Source: Bacteroides faecichinchillae JCM 17102 (GTDB taxonomy: Bacteria > Bacteroidota > Bacteroidia > Bacteroidales > Bacteroidaceae). From it: a stretch of 64,000 bases of DNA. Below the pieces are notes generated by a model, which saw only the letters and a list, made by a program, of their open reading frames with translations, made no database searches and was not told the DNA's origin. The position numbers and the translations under genes were made by a program. The stretch is from contig NZ_BAKK01000011.1 in the NCBI RefSeq assembly GCF_000614145.1, positions 62,001 through 126,000 on the forward strand, read 5' to 3'. Positions 1-9,618 of this stretch are shown here, piece by piece; the stretch's first letter is position 1, and each line of letters opens with the position of its first letter.

Positions 1-426
1 TTTATGGCTAATTCTAAACTAGGATTTATGCAGATTGTTTGTCCACCGCAAGCAGTTTTTGCAGATGAAGGGTTGCAGAATTGGTTGCGCAAAGTGATTG
101 AAGAATCATTAAGAAAAAACGCGAAAGTAATTCTTCCTTCTCGTTTAGAGCATTTATCTAAACAAAGCGGCTTGCCTTATAAGAGTGTGAAGATAAACTC
201 AAGCCAAGGGCGATGGGGAAGTTGCTCGGCACGAAAGGATATTAATCTGTCATACTATCTAGTTTTATTGCCTTCTCATTTGATTGATTATGTGCTTTTG
301 CATGAATTGTGTCATACACGTGAAATGAACCATAGCGAACGTTTCTGGGAATTACTGAATCGATTTACTAATGGTAATGCAATGGCTTTGAGGAATGAAC
401 TTAGAGGATATCGGACATGTATATAA
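1..426 (+). CDS. YgjP/DUF45-like zinc metalloprotein, C-terminal part
   Basis: The reading frame is open to the window edge, so the N-terminus is missing; about 140 residues are visible, while family members are usually 220-240. The visible part holds the zinc-site pattern HELCH followed by a third His in MNHSERFW, preceded by RWGSCS, which is typical of the YgjP/WLM-like group (M48-related fold). The E. coli homologue has been linked to nucleotide pyrophosphatase activity, but the role here is unknown. It would be a cytoplasmic protein; no signal peptide can be judged from this fragment. The family call is secure, the function is not. Confidence 0.8.
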   Translation, partial: FMANSKLGFMQIVCPPQAVFADEGLQNWLRKVIEESLRKNAKVILPSRLEHLSKQSGLPYKSVKINSSQGRWGSCSARKDINLSYYLVLLPSHLIDYVLLHELCHTREMNHSERFWELLNRFTNGNAMALRNELRGYRTCI

Positions 427-598
427 ATACTCAAACGCAGTAGCTACAGGTCATTCATCAGAATGAAACCACGAGAAGAATATAGGGATAGAAATTAGAC
501 ATAACTCAATGAATGACAAATATTTGTATTAGCTTTGTGATTAAATAGATATAAGAACGTATGAAGTGCTCATAAAGCATTTACTAAAACGAACCTAG

Positions 599-1129
599 GG
601 GGAGTTAAATACCTTACAGGAGCTTATTAAGCGCCATGTGTCGTGGTGCGATATGATTATATTACTATGGTAGTTATGCCCGTGGCGGTTGTGTTTTATG
701 GGATGAGAAAATTGAGTTTGGTGTACATACCTCATACCAGAGCGACTTAGATATTATGGTGATTATTTCAAAGCCAAACGTAAAACATGTAGAAGATAGA
801 CTGAGAGATAAAGTTACGCCCAAATATCACAATGCTTTTGCACATCGTCGTCACGCTTCTCCCCAATTTATTGTAGAGAATGCTGGTACACTTAATAAAG
901 CCCTCGAACTAGTCAGTATTCAAGAGAATTGGCAGTAGTATTTCCTTTGAATACCGATTTTGAAAAGCGATGTTTTGCTTTGCTTTATCGTGCATAGATT
1001 GAGACCCGTTACAACAAAGGTTTTGTTGTAAACAAAGAGGAATACTCTTATATGCTTGAACGAATCGAAATACTCAAAAAGATAACATTCCGTATTTGTA
1101 CTGAAAAAATAGACTCATATGATGAGTGA
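599..1129 (+). pseudogene. Decayed nucleotidyltransferase-HEPN protein
   Basis: Three frames have to be joined to read this gene. From 599 one frame gives LQELIKRHVSWCDMIIL. From 663 a second frame gives YYGSYARGG and then SDLDIMVIISKP, which is the GSxxRG...DxD signature of minimal nucleotidyltransferases. From about 929 a third frame gives FALLYRA, a TAG stop at 995, then IETRYNKGFVVNKEEYSYM and LERIEILKKI, which looks like the end of a HEPN domain. Intact relatives fuse an MNT and a HEPN domain in one protein, a layout related to MNT/HEPN toxin-antitoxin pairs. Two frameshifts plus an in-frame stop argue for real decay, although single-base errors occur elsewhere in this assembly. Confidence 0.7.
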
Positions 1130-1204
1130 ATAGCACAGGAAGAAGCTTAGCTAATCTGAGTTTTGATATACATATATATTGATCGTGTGAATCCATTCCT
1201 ATCT

Positions 1205-1600
1205 TTATTTAGATAATTGCTTAATTCCATCTTCCTCTTTCTCAAATCGATAAGTACCTCCATTTTCACTAAGATCGAATATTGAAACCAGTTCTGTTTG
1301 ATTGTCTACAATCATCAAAGCACTTTGTTCGGTAAAACGGTCCACTTCAACTGTATAAGGCTCGTCCGTTATTGATTTGCATGATATTAAACTATCATTG
1401 ATAAACAAAGAAATAGAATCACCCGCGAATCCTTTCACTAAGCTGATTGAATAAGTTTCAATGAAATGACGTTCACCCTCTTTCTTTTGTTGGAGTCTCA
1501 TACTCATATAAATGAAGATAACAACGACAAAGATGACAGCAAAAGCCAAGATCCCGTTACCTATCATAAATTGCTTATTAGTGTTTAAATGATGTGCCAT
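1205..1600 (-). CDS. Small membrane-anchored protein of unknown function
   Basis: This 131-residue protein has one strong hydrophobic segment at residues 14-33 (GILAFAVIFVVVIFIYMSM) after a short polar start, then a soluble domain of about 95 residues. The signal-anchor layout puts the C-terminal domain in the periplasm. The domain is rich in beta-like alternation and contains two Cys-free acidic stretches; I recognise no enzyme motif. It is a lone gene on the minus strand, divergent from rimP. A sequence TATCTTTA, one base off the Bacteroides -7 box, lies at 1627-1634 on its strand. It resembles short conserved hypothetical proteins of Bacteroides; no function is proposed. Confidence 0.7.
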   Translation of the reverse strand: MAHHLNTNKQFMIGNGILAFAVIFVVVIFIYMSMRLQQKKEGERHFIETYSISLVKGFAGDSISLFINDSLISCKSITDEPYTVEVDRFTEQSALMIVDNQTELVSIFDLSENGGTYRFEKEEDGIKQLSK

Positions 1601-1675
1601 AACTGCTGTTTTTTATAATTGCGGCGTAAAGATACGAAGTTCGTATAGTTAATTCATACTTTTTTTCTTTAATGT

Positions 1676-1706
1676 TTTGTAGTCGAACATATTATTTATA
1701 TCTTTG
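1676..1706 (+). promoter_or_regulatory. Bacteroides-type promoter of rimP-nusA-infB
   Basis: TTTG at 1676-1679, a 19-base spacer and TATCTTTG at 1699-1706 match the Bacteroides sigma-ABfr consensus (TTTG / TAnnTTTG) in both boxes and in spacing. Transcription would start near 1713, leaving a leader of about 60 bases before the rimP ATG. Confidence 0.8.
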
Positions 1707-1728
1707 CAACCGGAAACGGATGAAAGGT

Positions 1729-1754
1729 GGAGGGGCAATTAAGCTCCTTTTTTT
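1729..1754 (+). terminator. Attenuator-like hairpin in the rimP leader
   Basis: AGGGGC at 1731-1736 can pair with GCTCCT at 1743-1748 around a six-base loop (one G-U pair), and seven T bases follow at 1748-1754. This has the form of an intrinsic terminator, but it lies between the promoter and the rimP start codon, so it could control read-through into the operon. That role is inferred; nusA operons in other bacteria have leader terminators and autoregulation. Confidence 0.5.
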
Positions 1755-1772
1755 GTTCTTAATAGCGAATAA

Positions 1773-2239
1773 ATGATAGAAAAGAAAACTGTTTGTCAGA
1801 TTGTTGATGAGTGGCTGAAAGGAAAAGACTACTTTTTAGTAGAGGTAACTGTAAGCCTGATGACAAGATCGTGGTCGAAATCGACCATGCAGAAGGTGTT
1901 TGGATTGAAGATTGTGTAGAGCTTAGCCGCTTTATCGAATCGAAACTGAACCGTGAAGAGGAAGATTATGAACTGGAAGTAGGTTCAGCCGGTATCGGAC
2001 AACCTTTTAAAGTTCTGCAACAGTATTACATTCACATCGGGCAAGAAGTGGAAGTAATGACAAAAGACGGACGTAAACTTTCCGGCATACTGAAAGATGC
2101 CGATGAAGAAAAATTTACGGTAACCGTACAGAAGAAAGTAAAACTGGAAGGAACAAAACGTCCGAAATTGGTAGAAGAGGATGAAACCTTCACTTATGAG
2201 CAAATAAAATATACTAAATACTTAATTAGCTTTAAATAG
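1773..2239 (+). CDS. rimP: Ribosome maturation factor RimP (one-base frameshift)
   Basis: RimP helps 30S ribosomal subunits mature. The true start is ATG at 1773, giving MIEKKTVCQIVDEWLKGKDY and then FLVEVTVS; a one-base loss at 1856-1857 (CC where CCC is expected) then shifts the frame, and the family sequence resumes with PDDKIVVEIDHAEGVWIED. Restoring one C gives a 155-residue protein of normal length. Starting instead at 1811 would replace the conserved N-terminus with unrelated residues. The gene is first in an operon with nusA (2 bases downstream) and infB, the arrangement seen in most bacteria. The indel is most likely a sequencing error because the rest is intact. Confidence 0.9.
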
Positions 2240-2241
2240 TT

Positions 2242-3516
2242 ATGGCCAAAAAAGAAGAAACAATCAGCTTGATTGATACATTTTCGGAATTTAAAGAACT
2301 GAAGAATATTGATAGAACCACGATGGTCAGCGTCCTTGAAGAGTCGTTCCGTAGTGTGATCGCGAAAATGTTTGGCACCGATGAGAATTACGACGTGATC
2401 GTGAACCCTGACAAGGGGGATTTTGAGATATGGCGTAACCGTGAAGTTGTGGCCGATGAAGACCTGACAAACCCAAATATGCAGATTTCTCTGACTGAAG
2501 CACAGAAAATTGATGCTTCTTATGAAGTGGGTGAGGAGGTAACTGACGAAGTTATCTTTGCTAAATTCGGTCGTCGTGCTATTCTGAATCTCCGCCAGAC
2601 ATTGGCTTCTAAGATTCTGGAGCTAGAGAAAGACAGTATTTATAACAAATATATTGATAAAGTTGGTACTATCATCAATGCAGAAGTTTATCAGATCTGG
2701 AAAAAAGAAATGTTGCTTCTTGACGATGAAGGAAACGAACTGCTGTTACCTAAAACTGAACAAATCCCGAGTGATTTTTATCGTAAAGGAGAAACAGCCC
2801 GTGCAGTAGTTGCCCGCGTAGACAACAAGAACAATAATCCGAAGATTATCTTGTCACGTACTTCTCCCGTTTTCTTGCAGCGTCTGTTTGAAATGGAGGT
2901 GCCCGAAATCAATGATGGTTTGATTACTATCAAGAAGATTGCCCGCATACCTGGTGAACGTGCCAAGATTGCGGTAGAATCTTACGATGACAGAATCGAT
3001 CCCGTAGGAGCCTGCGTAGGTGTAAAGGGTAGTCGTATTCATGGCATTGTTCGTGAACTTCGCAATGAAAATATCGATGTAATTAACTATACTTCGAATA
3101 TCTCATTGTTTATTCAGCGTGCTTTAAGCCCGGCAAAAATCTCTTCTATTCGACTGAATGAGGAGGAGAAAAAAGCAGAAGTATTTCTTAAGCCGGAAGA
3201 GGTATCGTTGGCTATTGGTAAAGGCGGTTTGAATATCAAACTGGCCAGTATGTTAACTGAGTACACTATCGATGTGTTCCGTGAGTTAGATGAAAATGTG
3301 CAGGATGAAGATATCTATCTGGATGAGTTTAGAGATGAAATCGACGGATGGGTGATCGATGCAATTAAAGCGATCGGTATTGATACAGCGAAGGCCGTAT
3401 TGAATGCACCTCGCGAAATGTTGATTGAAAAAACGGACTTGGAAGAAGAGACGGTGGACGAGGTAATACGCATTTTGAAATCGGAGTTTGAAGAAGAAGA
3501 ACCAGTGCAAGAGTAA
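2242..3516 (+). CDS. nusA: Transcription termination/antitermination factor NusA
   Basis: NusA binds RNA polymerase and nascent RNA and modulates pausing, termination and antitermination. The 424-residue protein shows the N-terminal polymerase-binding region (about 1-125), an S1 domain (about 135-200) and two KH RNA-binding domains with GVKGSRI and GKGGLNI loops. There is no pair of C-terminal acidic repeats as in E. coli; the protein ends in a short helical segment and an acidic tail (FEEEEPVQE), as usual in Bacteroidetes. It sits 2 bases after rimP and 58 bases before infB, so the three genes are probably cotranscribed. Confidence 0.97.
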   Translation: MAKKEETISLIDTFSEFKELKNIDRTTMVSVLEESFRSVIAKMFGTDENYDVIVNPDKGDFEIWRNREVVADEDLTNPNMQISLTEAQKIDASYEVGEEVTDEVIFAKFGRRAILNLRQTLASKILELEKDSIYNKYIDKVGTIINAEVYQIWKKEMLLLDDEGNELLLPKTEQIPSDFYRKGETARAVVARVDNKNNNPKIILSRTSPVFLQRLFEMEVPEINDGLITIKKIARIPGERAKIAVESYDDRIDPVGACVGVKGSRIHGIVRELRNENIDVINYTSNISLFIQRALSPAKISSIRLNEEEKKAEVFLKPEEVSLAIGKGGLNIKLASMLTEYTIDVFRELDENVQDEDIYLDEFRDEIDGWVIDAIKAIGIDTAKAVLNAPREMLIEKTDLEEETVDEVIRILKSEFEEEEPVQE

Positions 3517-3574
3517 TTTTATGAATTATTCCAATTGAGAATTCTTCGCTCCATTTATTCATTAAATTTATAAT

Positions 3575-6500
3575 ATGACGATAAGGTTAAACAAAGTTAC
3601 AAGAGATTTGAATGTAGGAATCGCGACGGTAGTTGAGTTTCTGCAGAAAAAAGGGTATACCGTTGAGGCGAATCCTAATACAAAGATTAGCGAGGAGCAA
3701 TACGCTATACTCGTGAAGGAGTTTAGTACAGATAAGAACCTTAGACTTGAATCGGAGCGTTTCATTCAGGAACGTCAGAATAAGGATCGTAATAAGGCGT
3801 CGGTATCGATTGACGGCTTTGAAAAGCATCAGGAGAAACCGAAGTCGGAAGATGTGATCAAGACAGTCGTACCTGAGGATGCACGTCCGAAGTTTAAACC
3901 TGTCGGAAAAATTGATTTAAATAATTTAAGCGGTCGGAAGGTAGAAAAAGAGCCGGAAAAGAAGGTCGAACCTAAGAGAGTGGAACAACCTAAGGTGGTA
4001 GAACAATCTGTAGTGGAACCTAAAGTGGTAGAGCAGCCTGTAGGAAAGCCTGAAGTAAAAAAGGAGGAACTGAAGGTAGAAGTTATACCAACTCCCATTG
4101 AACCGGTGGTTGTACCAGAACCTGTAGTGGAAACGAAACCGGCAGAAGTTGAAGAGAAGAAAGTTGTGGAAGAAGTAAAAAAAGATGAGCCGAAGGTTGA
4201 AGTTGCACCTGTGAAGGCGGAGGAACGTAAAGAAGAAAAAGCGGTCGAAGTAGTTCCGGTGAAAGAAGAGCAATCTGAAACAGAAGCTCCGAGAGAAGAT
4301 GAAGTTTTCAAGATTCGCCAACCGGAACTGGGTGCGAAGATTAATGTAATCGGTCAGATTGACTTGGCTGCATTAAATCAGTCTACTCGTCCTAAGAAGA
4401 AATCGAAGGAAGAAAAACGTCGCGAACGGGAGGAGAAAGAGAAGATCCGTCAGGATCAGAAGAAGTTGATGAAGGAAGCTATCATCAAGGAAATTCGTAA
4501 AGATGATAATAAACCACAATCGAAAGGGGTTGGAGGTTCAAAAGATAATGCAGAGAACTCAGCAAATAAGAAGAAACGGAATCGTATCAACAAGGAAAAG
4601 ATTGATGTAAATAACGTAGCTACTTCTAATTTTGCAAGTCCGCGACCAAACACCCAGGGTGGCCGAGGAAATAATGGAGGTAATGCAAATGCCCAAGGCA
4701 ATAACAAGAAGAACAATAATAAAGAGCGCTTCAAGAAGCCGGTCATCAAGCAGGAGGTTAGCGAAGAAGATGTAGCAAAACAGGTAAAAGAAACACTGGC
4801 TCGTCTGACAACCAAAGGTAAGAATAAGGCCGCTAAGTACCGAAAAGAAAAACGTGAAATGGTTTCCAACCGTATGCAAGAGTTGGAAGATCAGGAAATG
4901 GCAGAAAGCAAGGTATTGAAGCTGACCGAATTCGTTACTGCTAATGAGTTGGCAACGATGATGGACATCTCTGTGAACCAGGTTATTGCTACTTGTATGA
5001 GTATTGGTATGATGGTTTCTATTAACCAACGCCTGGACGCAGAAACTATTAATCTTGTAGCAGAAGAATTTGGTTTCAAGACTGAATACATCAGTGCGGA
5101 AGTTGCACAAGCTGTTGTAGAAGAAGAAGATGCACCGGAAGATTTGTTGCCACGTGCTCCGATTGTGACAGTGATGGGGCACGTAGACCATGGTAAGACT
5201 TCATTGCTTGACTATATCCGTAAAGCGAATGTAATTGCCGGTGAAGCCGGAGGTATTACACAGCATATCGGTGCATATAATGTGAAATTAGAAGACGGAC
5301 GCCGTATCACGTTTCTGGATACTCCGGGGCACGAGGCATTTACTGCAATGCGGGCACGTGGTGCCAAAGTAACGGATATTGCAATCATCATTGTAGCTGC
5401 TGACGATAATGTGATGCCACAAACCAAAGAGGCAATCAATCATGCGATGGCTGCAGGTGTACCTATTGTATTTGCGATCAATAAGGTTGATAAACCTACT
5501 GCAAATCCGGATAAGATTAAAGAAGAACTGGCTGCTATGAACTACCTTGTGGAAGAATGGGGGGTAAATACCAGTCTCAGGATATCTCAGCCAAGAAAGG
5601 TATGGGCGTGGAAGATCTGATGGAGAAAGTATTGCTGGAAGCTGAAATGCTTGATTTGAAGGCAAACCCGAACCGTAATGCTACAGGTTCTATCATCGAA
5701 TCTTCATTGGATAAGGGACGTGGTTATGTAGCTACAGTATTGGTATCCAACGGTACATTGAAAGTCGGTGATATCGTATTGGCAGGAACTAGCTACGGTC
5801 GTGTGAAGGCAATGTTCAACGAGCGTAATCAGCGTATTAAAGAGGCAGGACCTTCTGAACCAGCATTGATTTTGGGATTAAACGGTGCTCCTGCAGCTGG
5901 TGATACATTCCATGTAGTTAATACTGACCAGGAAGCTCGTGAAATTACGAATAAGCGTGAACAATTGGCACGTGAACAAGGATTGCGTACACAAAAGATT
6001 CTTACTTTGGATGAATTGGGGCGTCGTATTGCTCTGGGTAACTTCCAGGAATTGAATATCATCGTTAAGGGTGACGTGGACGGTTCAGTGGAAGCATTGA
6101 GCGATTCATTGATTAAACTGTCTACCGAACAGATCCAAGTAAATGTAATCCATAAGGGTGTAGGAGCAATCTCCGAATCGGATGTATCATTAGCTGCTGC
6201 TTCAGATGCGATTATTGTCGGATTCCAGGTACGTCCTTCAGGTGCTGCAGCTAAGATGGCTGAACAGGAAGGTGTTGATATCCGTAAGTATTCTGTCATC
6301 TACGATGCAATCGAAGAAGTGAAGTCGGCTATGGAAGGTATGTTAGCTCCGGAATTGAGAGAACAGATAACTGCTACGATCGAAATCCGCGAGGTGTTCA
6401 ATATCACGAAAGTGGGATTGGTTGCCGGTGCGATGGTGAAGACCGGAAAGGTGAAGAGAAGCGACAAGGCTCGTTTGATTCGCGATGGTATTGTTATCTT

Positions 6501-6657
6501 TACCGGAAATATCAATGCGCTGAAGCGTTTCAAAGACGATGTGAAAGAAGTAGGTACAAACTTCGAGTGTGGAATTAGCCTAGTGAACTGCAATGACATG
6601 AAAGTGGGTGATATGATCGAAACATTTGAAGAAATAGAAGTGAAACAGACATTGTAA
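3575..6657 (+). CDS. infB: Translation initiation factor IF-2 (one-base frameshift)
   Basis: IF-2 is the GTPase that brings initiator tRNA to the ribosome. The N-terminal IF2 domain (about 1-50) is followed by a long charged Glu/Lys/Pro/Val-rich linker (about 60-420) with VVEQP-like repeats, a second N domain, then the GTPase: GHVDHGKTS near residue 535, DTPGHE near 582 and NKVD near 635. At 5559-5564 the sequence has six G where seven are needed; the frame breaks after LVEEWG and resumes as [15 protein letters not shown]. With one G restored the protein is about 1,027 residues. IF-2 is essential, so the break is almost certainly an assembly error and not a real mutation. Confidence 0.95.
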
Positions 6658-6710
6658 GAATGTTATAAGTGAATGTTATAATTGAATAACAGACACTGTG
6701 AGAAATAAAA

Positions 6711-6756
6711 AAGGTGGTAATGTGGTACTGTTTGTAGGACACCACCTTACCACCTT
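6711..6756 (+). terminator. Terminator after infB
   Basis: A 16-base stem at 6711-6726 pairs with 6741-6756 with one mismatch (AAGGTGGTAA and TTACCACCTT at the outer ends) around a 14-base loop. It follows infB and precedes cvpA. The T-tract after it is weak (ATTACTTTATC). Confidence 0.75.
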
Positions 6757-6833
6757 ATTACTTTATCATCTATTATCATTCCATTGTTTGCAGACTTATA
6801 ATTTTTCACTTTTAACCTATAACTTTTATAGAC

Positions 6834-7362
6834 GTGACAACAATTGATGTTATTATCCTTATTATAATAGGTGCTGGTGTAGTGGCTGGCTTTATGAAAG
6901 GCTTTATCCGCCAATTGGCTTCTATCCTGGGATTGATTATTGGCTTGTTGGCTGCTAAGGCTTTGTATACAACGTTGGCGGAAAAGCTCTGTCCGGCACT
7001 GACAAACTCGATGACAGTTGCACAGGTATTGGCTTTTATAATGATATGGATTGCGGTCCCATTGATATTTACATTGGTGGCAACTTTGCTGACCAAGGCA
7101 ATGGAAACAATATCATTAGGTTGGCTGAATCGTTGGTTAGGAAGCGGCTTAGGAGCAATTAAGTTTCTGTTGCTGACAAGTTTGGTGATCTGTGTGATAG
7201 AGTTTATTGATAGCGATAATAAGTTAATTAGTGCAACAAAAAAGAGAGAATCGTTGTTATATTATCCAATGGAAACGTTTGCAGGAATTTTTTTTTCCTG
7301 CTGCTAAGAATATGACGCAACAATATATATTAGAGAATAAAGATGCAACTAGAATCCAATAA
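6834..7362 (+). CDS. CvpA family membrane protein (one-base frameshift)
   Basis: The start is GTG at 6834, and four hydrophobic segments follow within the first 125 residues, matching the CvpA family (named for colicin V production; general role in envelope homeostasis). Near the end a run of nine T at 7288-7296 puts the frame into a premature stop (FAGIFFSCC). With eight T the frame continues as [20 protein letters not shown] and stops at 7362, giving about 175 residues. The restored gene overlaps the sufB start at 7343 by 20 bases, so the two are probably translated from one message. The extra T is most likely a base-calling error. Confidence 0.8.
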
Positions 7363-8845
7363 GAAAAACCCCAAAGAAAAGGACGAATTCGAAAAGAATA
7401 AACCCGATAATGAGTTTGTTCGTAAGTTTGCGGAAGAAAAGTACAAATATGGTTTCACCACAGAGGTTCATACGGACATTATTGAGCGTGGACTCAATGA
7501 GGATGTGATTCGTCTGATATCATCAAAGAAGAATGAACCGGAGTGGTTGCTGGAATTCCGGCTGAAAGCATATCAGCATTGGCTGACACTGGAGATGCCT
7601 ACATGGGCACATCTCCGTATTCCTGAAATTGATTATCAGGCTATCTCTTATTATGCGGATCCAACAAAGAAAAAAGACGGGCCGAAGAGTATGGATGAGG
7701 TGGATCCTGAACTGATAAAGACATTCAATAAGCTCGGAATTCCTTTGGAAGAACAGATGGCGTTGAGTGGAATGGCAGTGGATGCTGTGATGGACTCAGT
7801 TTCCGTAAAGACTACATTTAAGGAAACCCTGATGGAAAAAGGAATTATCTTCTGTTCTTTCAGTGAGGCTGTACGCGAACATCCCGATTTGGTAAAGAAA
7901 TACCTTGGTTCGGTAGTTGGCTATCGAGATAATTTCTTTGCGGCATTAAATTCTGCTGTATTCTCAGACGGATCGTTTGTTTATATTCCCAAAGGGGTTC
8001 GTTGCCCGATGGAACTTTCTACTTATTTCCGTATTAATGCTGCTAATACCGGACAGTTTGAACGTACACTGATCGTGGCGGATGATGATTCGTATGTTTC
8101 TTATTTGGAAGGCTGTACGGCACCGATGAGAGATGAGAATCAACTGCATGCTGCCATTGTCGAAATTGTAGTACACGATCGTGCTGAAGTGAAGTATAGT
8201 ACTGTTCAGAACTGGTATCCGGGAGATGCACAAGGTAAGGGCGGTGTTTATAACTTTGTGACTAAACGCGGAAATTGTAAAGGAGTGGACAGTAAATTAT
8301 CCTGGACACAAGTGGAAACAGGTTCGGCAATCACTTGGAAATATCCTTCTTGTATTCTGACGGGTGATAATTCGACTGCAGAATTCTATTCTGTAGCAGT
8401 GACGAATAACTACCAACAGGCTGATACCGGTACGAAGATGATTCATTTAGGTAAGAATACCCGTAGTACAATAGTAAGTAAGGGGATCTCTGCGGGACGG
8501 AGTGAGAACTCTTACCGTGGCTTGGTTCGGGTAGCGGAAAAAGCTGATAATGCCCGTAATTATAGTCAGTGTGACTCTTTATTATTGGGCGATAAGTGTG
8601 GAGCACATACATTCCCGTATATGGATATTCATAATGAAACTGCTGTGGTAGAGCATGAAGCTACTACCAGCAAAATTAGTGAAGACCAGATATTCTATTG
8701 CAATCAACGTGGTATCCCGACAGAAGATGCGATAGGCCTGATTGTAAACGGATATGCGAAAGAAGTATTGAATAAGCTTCCGATGGAGTTTGCGGTAGAA
8801 GCACAGAAGTTGCTTACTATTTCCTTAGAAGGAAGTGTAGGGTAA
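7343..8845 (+). CDS. sufB: Fe-S cluster assembly scaffold protein SufB
   Basis: SufB is the scaffold subunit of the SUF iron-sulfur assembly complex SufBC2D. The 500-residue protein has the typical N-terminal helical region ([20 protein letters not shown]), the beta-helix core with [20 protein letters not shown], and the C-terminal SufBD segment with [20 protein letters not shown]. The first 25 residues are highly charged and may be a species-specific extension. The gene begins the block sufB-sufC-sufD-sufS, with sufC starting 20 bases later. No sufA, sufE or iscR-type regulator is seen in the neighbourhood. Confidence 0.97.
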   Translation: MQLESNKKNPKEKDEFEKNKPDNEFVRKFAEEKYKYGFTTEVHTDIIERGLNEDVIRLISSKKNEPEWLLEFRLKAYQHWLTLEMPTWAHLRIPEIDYQAISYYADPTKKKDGPKSMDEVDPELIKTFNKLGIPLEEQMALSGMAVDAVMDSVSVKTTFKETLMEKGIIFCSFSEAVREHPDLVKKYLGSVVGYRDNFFAALNSAVFSDGSFVYIPKGVRCPMELSTYFRINAANTGQFERTLIVADDDSYVSYLEGCTAPMRDENQLHAAIVEIVVHDRAEVKYSTVQNWYPGDAQGKGGVYNFVTKRGNCKGVDSKLSWTQVETGSAITWKYPSCILTGDNSTAEFYSVAVTNNYQQADTGTKMIHLGKNTRSTIVSKGISAGRSENSYRGLVRVAEKADNARNYSQCDSLLLGDKCGAHTFPYMDIHNETAVVEHEATTSKISEDQIFYCNQRGIPTEDAIGLIVNGYAKEVLNKLPMEFAVEAQKLLTISLEGSVG

Positions 8846-8865
8846 ATGAGTTAATTTTAAAGATT

Positions 8866-9618
8866 ATGTTAGAGATAAAAGACCTGCATGCCAGCATTAA
8901 TGGCAAAGAAATATTGAAAGGCATTAACTTGACGGTAAGACCGGGCGAGATACATGCAATTATGGGACCGAATGGTTCAGGTAAGAGTACTCTTTCTTCC
9001 GTTTTGGTAGGAAATCCCGCTTTTGAGGTAACGAAAGGTTCCATTACTTTTGATGGTAGAAATCTGCTGGAGTTGAGTCCGGAAGACCGTAGTCATGAAG
9101 GTATTTTTCTTAGTTTCCAATATCCCGTAGAGATTCCGGGAGTAAGCATGGTAAACTTTATGCGTGCGGCTGTAAATGAACAGCGTAAATATAAAGGTTT
9201 GCCGGCATTGACTGCCAGCGAGTTTCTGAAACTGATGCGTGAGAAACGTGCTATAGTGGAATTGGATAATAAATTGGCTAACCGTTCTGTGAATGAAGGT
9301 TTCTCGGGTGGAGAAAAGAAACGGAATGAAATATTTCAAATGGCAATGTTGGAACCGCGTTTGAGTATTCTCGATGAAACAGATTCCGGATTGGATATTG
9401 ATGCTCTTCGTATTGTAGCAGAAGGAGTAAATAAACTGAAGACTCCCGAAACTAGTACTATCGTCATTACCCACTATCAACGTTTGCTTGATTACATTAA
9501 ACCTGATGTAGTCCATGTGCTTTATAAAGGTCGTATTGTGAAAACTGCCGGACCGGAACTTGCACTGGAATTGGAAGATAAGGGGTATGATTGGATTAAG
9601 AAAGAATTAGGAGAATAA
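8866..9618 (+). CDS. sufC: Fe-S assembly ATPase SufC
   Basis: SufC is the ABC-type ATPase that drives conformational change in SufBC2D. In the 250 residues one sees Walker A GPNGSGKS at 34-41, the signature SGGEKKRNE, and Walker [13 protein letters not shown], with the DETDSGLD form characteristic of SufC rather than transport ATPases. It has no membrane segments, and its only partners here are the flanking sufB and sufD. The stop codon shares one base with the sufD ATG (TAATG), so the two genes are translationally coupled. Confidence 0.97.
   Translation: MLEIKDLHASINGKEILKGINLTVRPGEIHAIMGPNGSGKSTLSSVLVGNPAFEVTKGSITFDGRNLLELSPEDRSHEGIFLSFQYPVEIPGVSMVNFMRAAVNEQRKYKGLPALTASEFLKLMREKRAIVELDNKLANRSVNEGFSGGEKKRNEIFQMAMLEPRLSILDETDSGLDIDALRIVAEGVNKLKTPETSTIVITHYQRLLDYIKPDVVHVLYKGRIVKTAGPELALELEDKGYDWIKKELGE

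Noticed and set aside
1811..2239. rimP starting at 1811
   Set aside because: It replaces the conserved N-terminus seen in another frame from ATG 1773; a one-base loss at 1856 explains both frames.
3829..5191. Long open frames antisense to infB, up to 210 codons
   Set aside because: They are Ser/Thr/Phe-rich shadows of the Glu/Lys/Pro-rich IF-2 linker and show no start context or family pattern.
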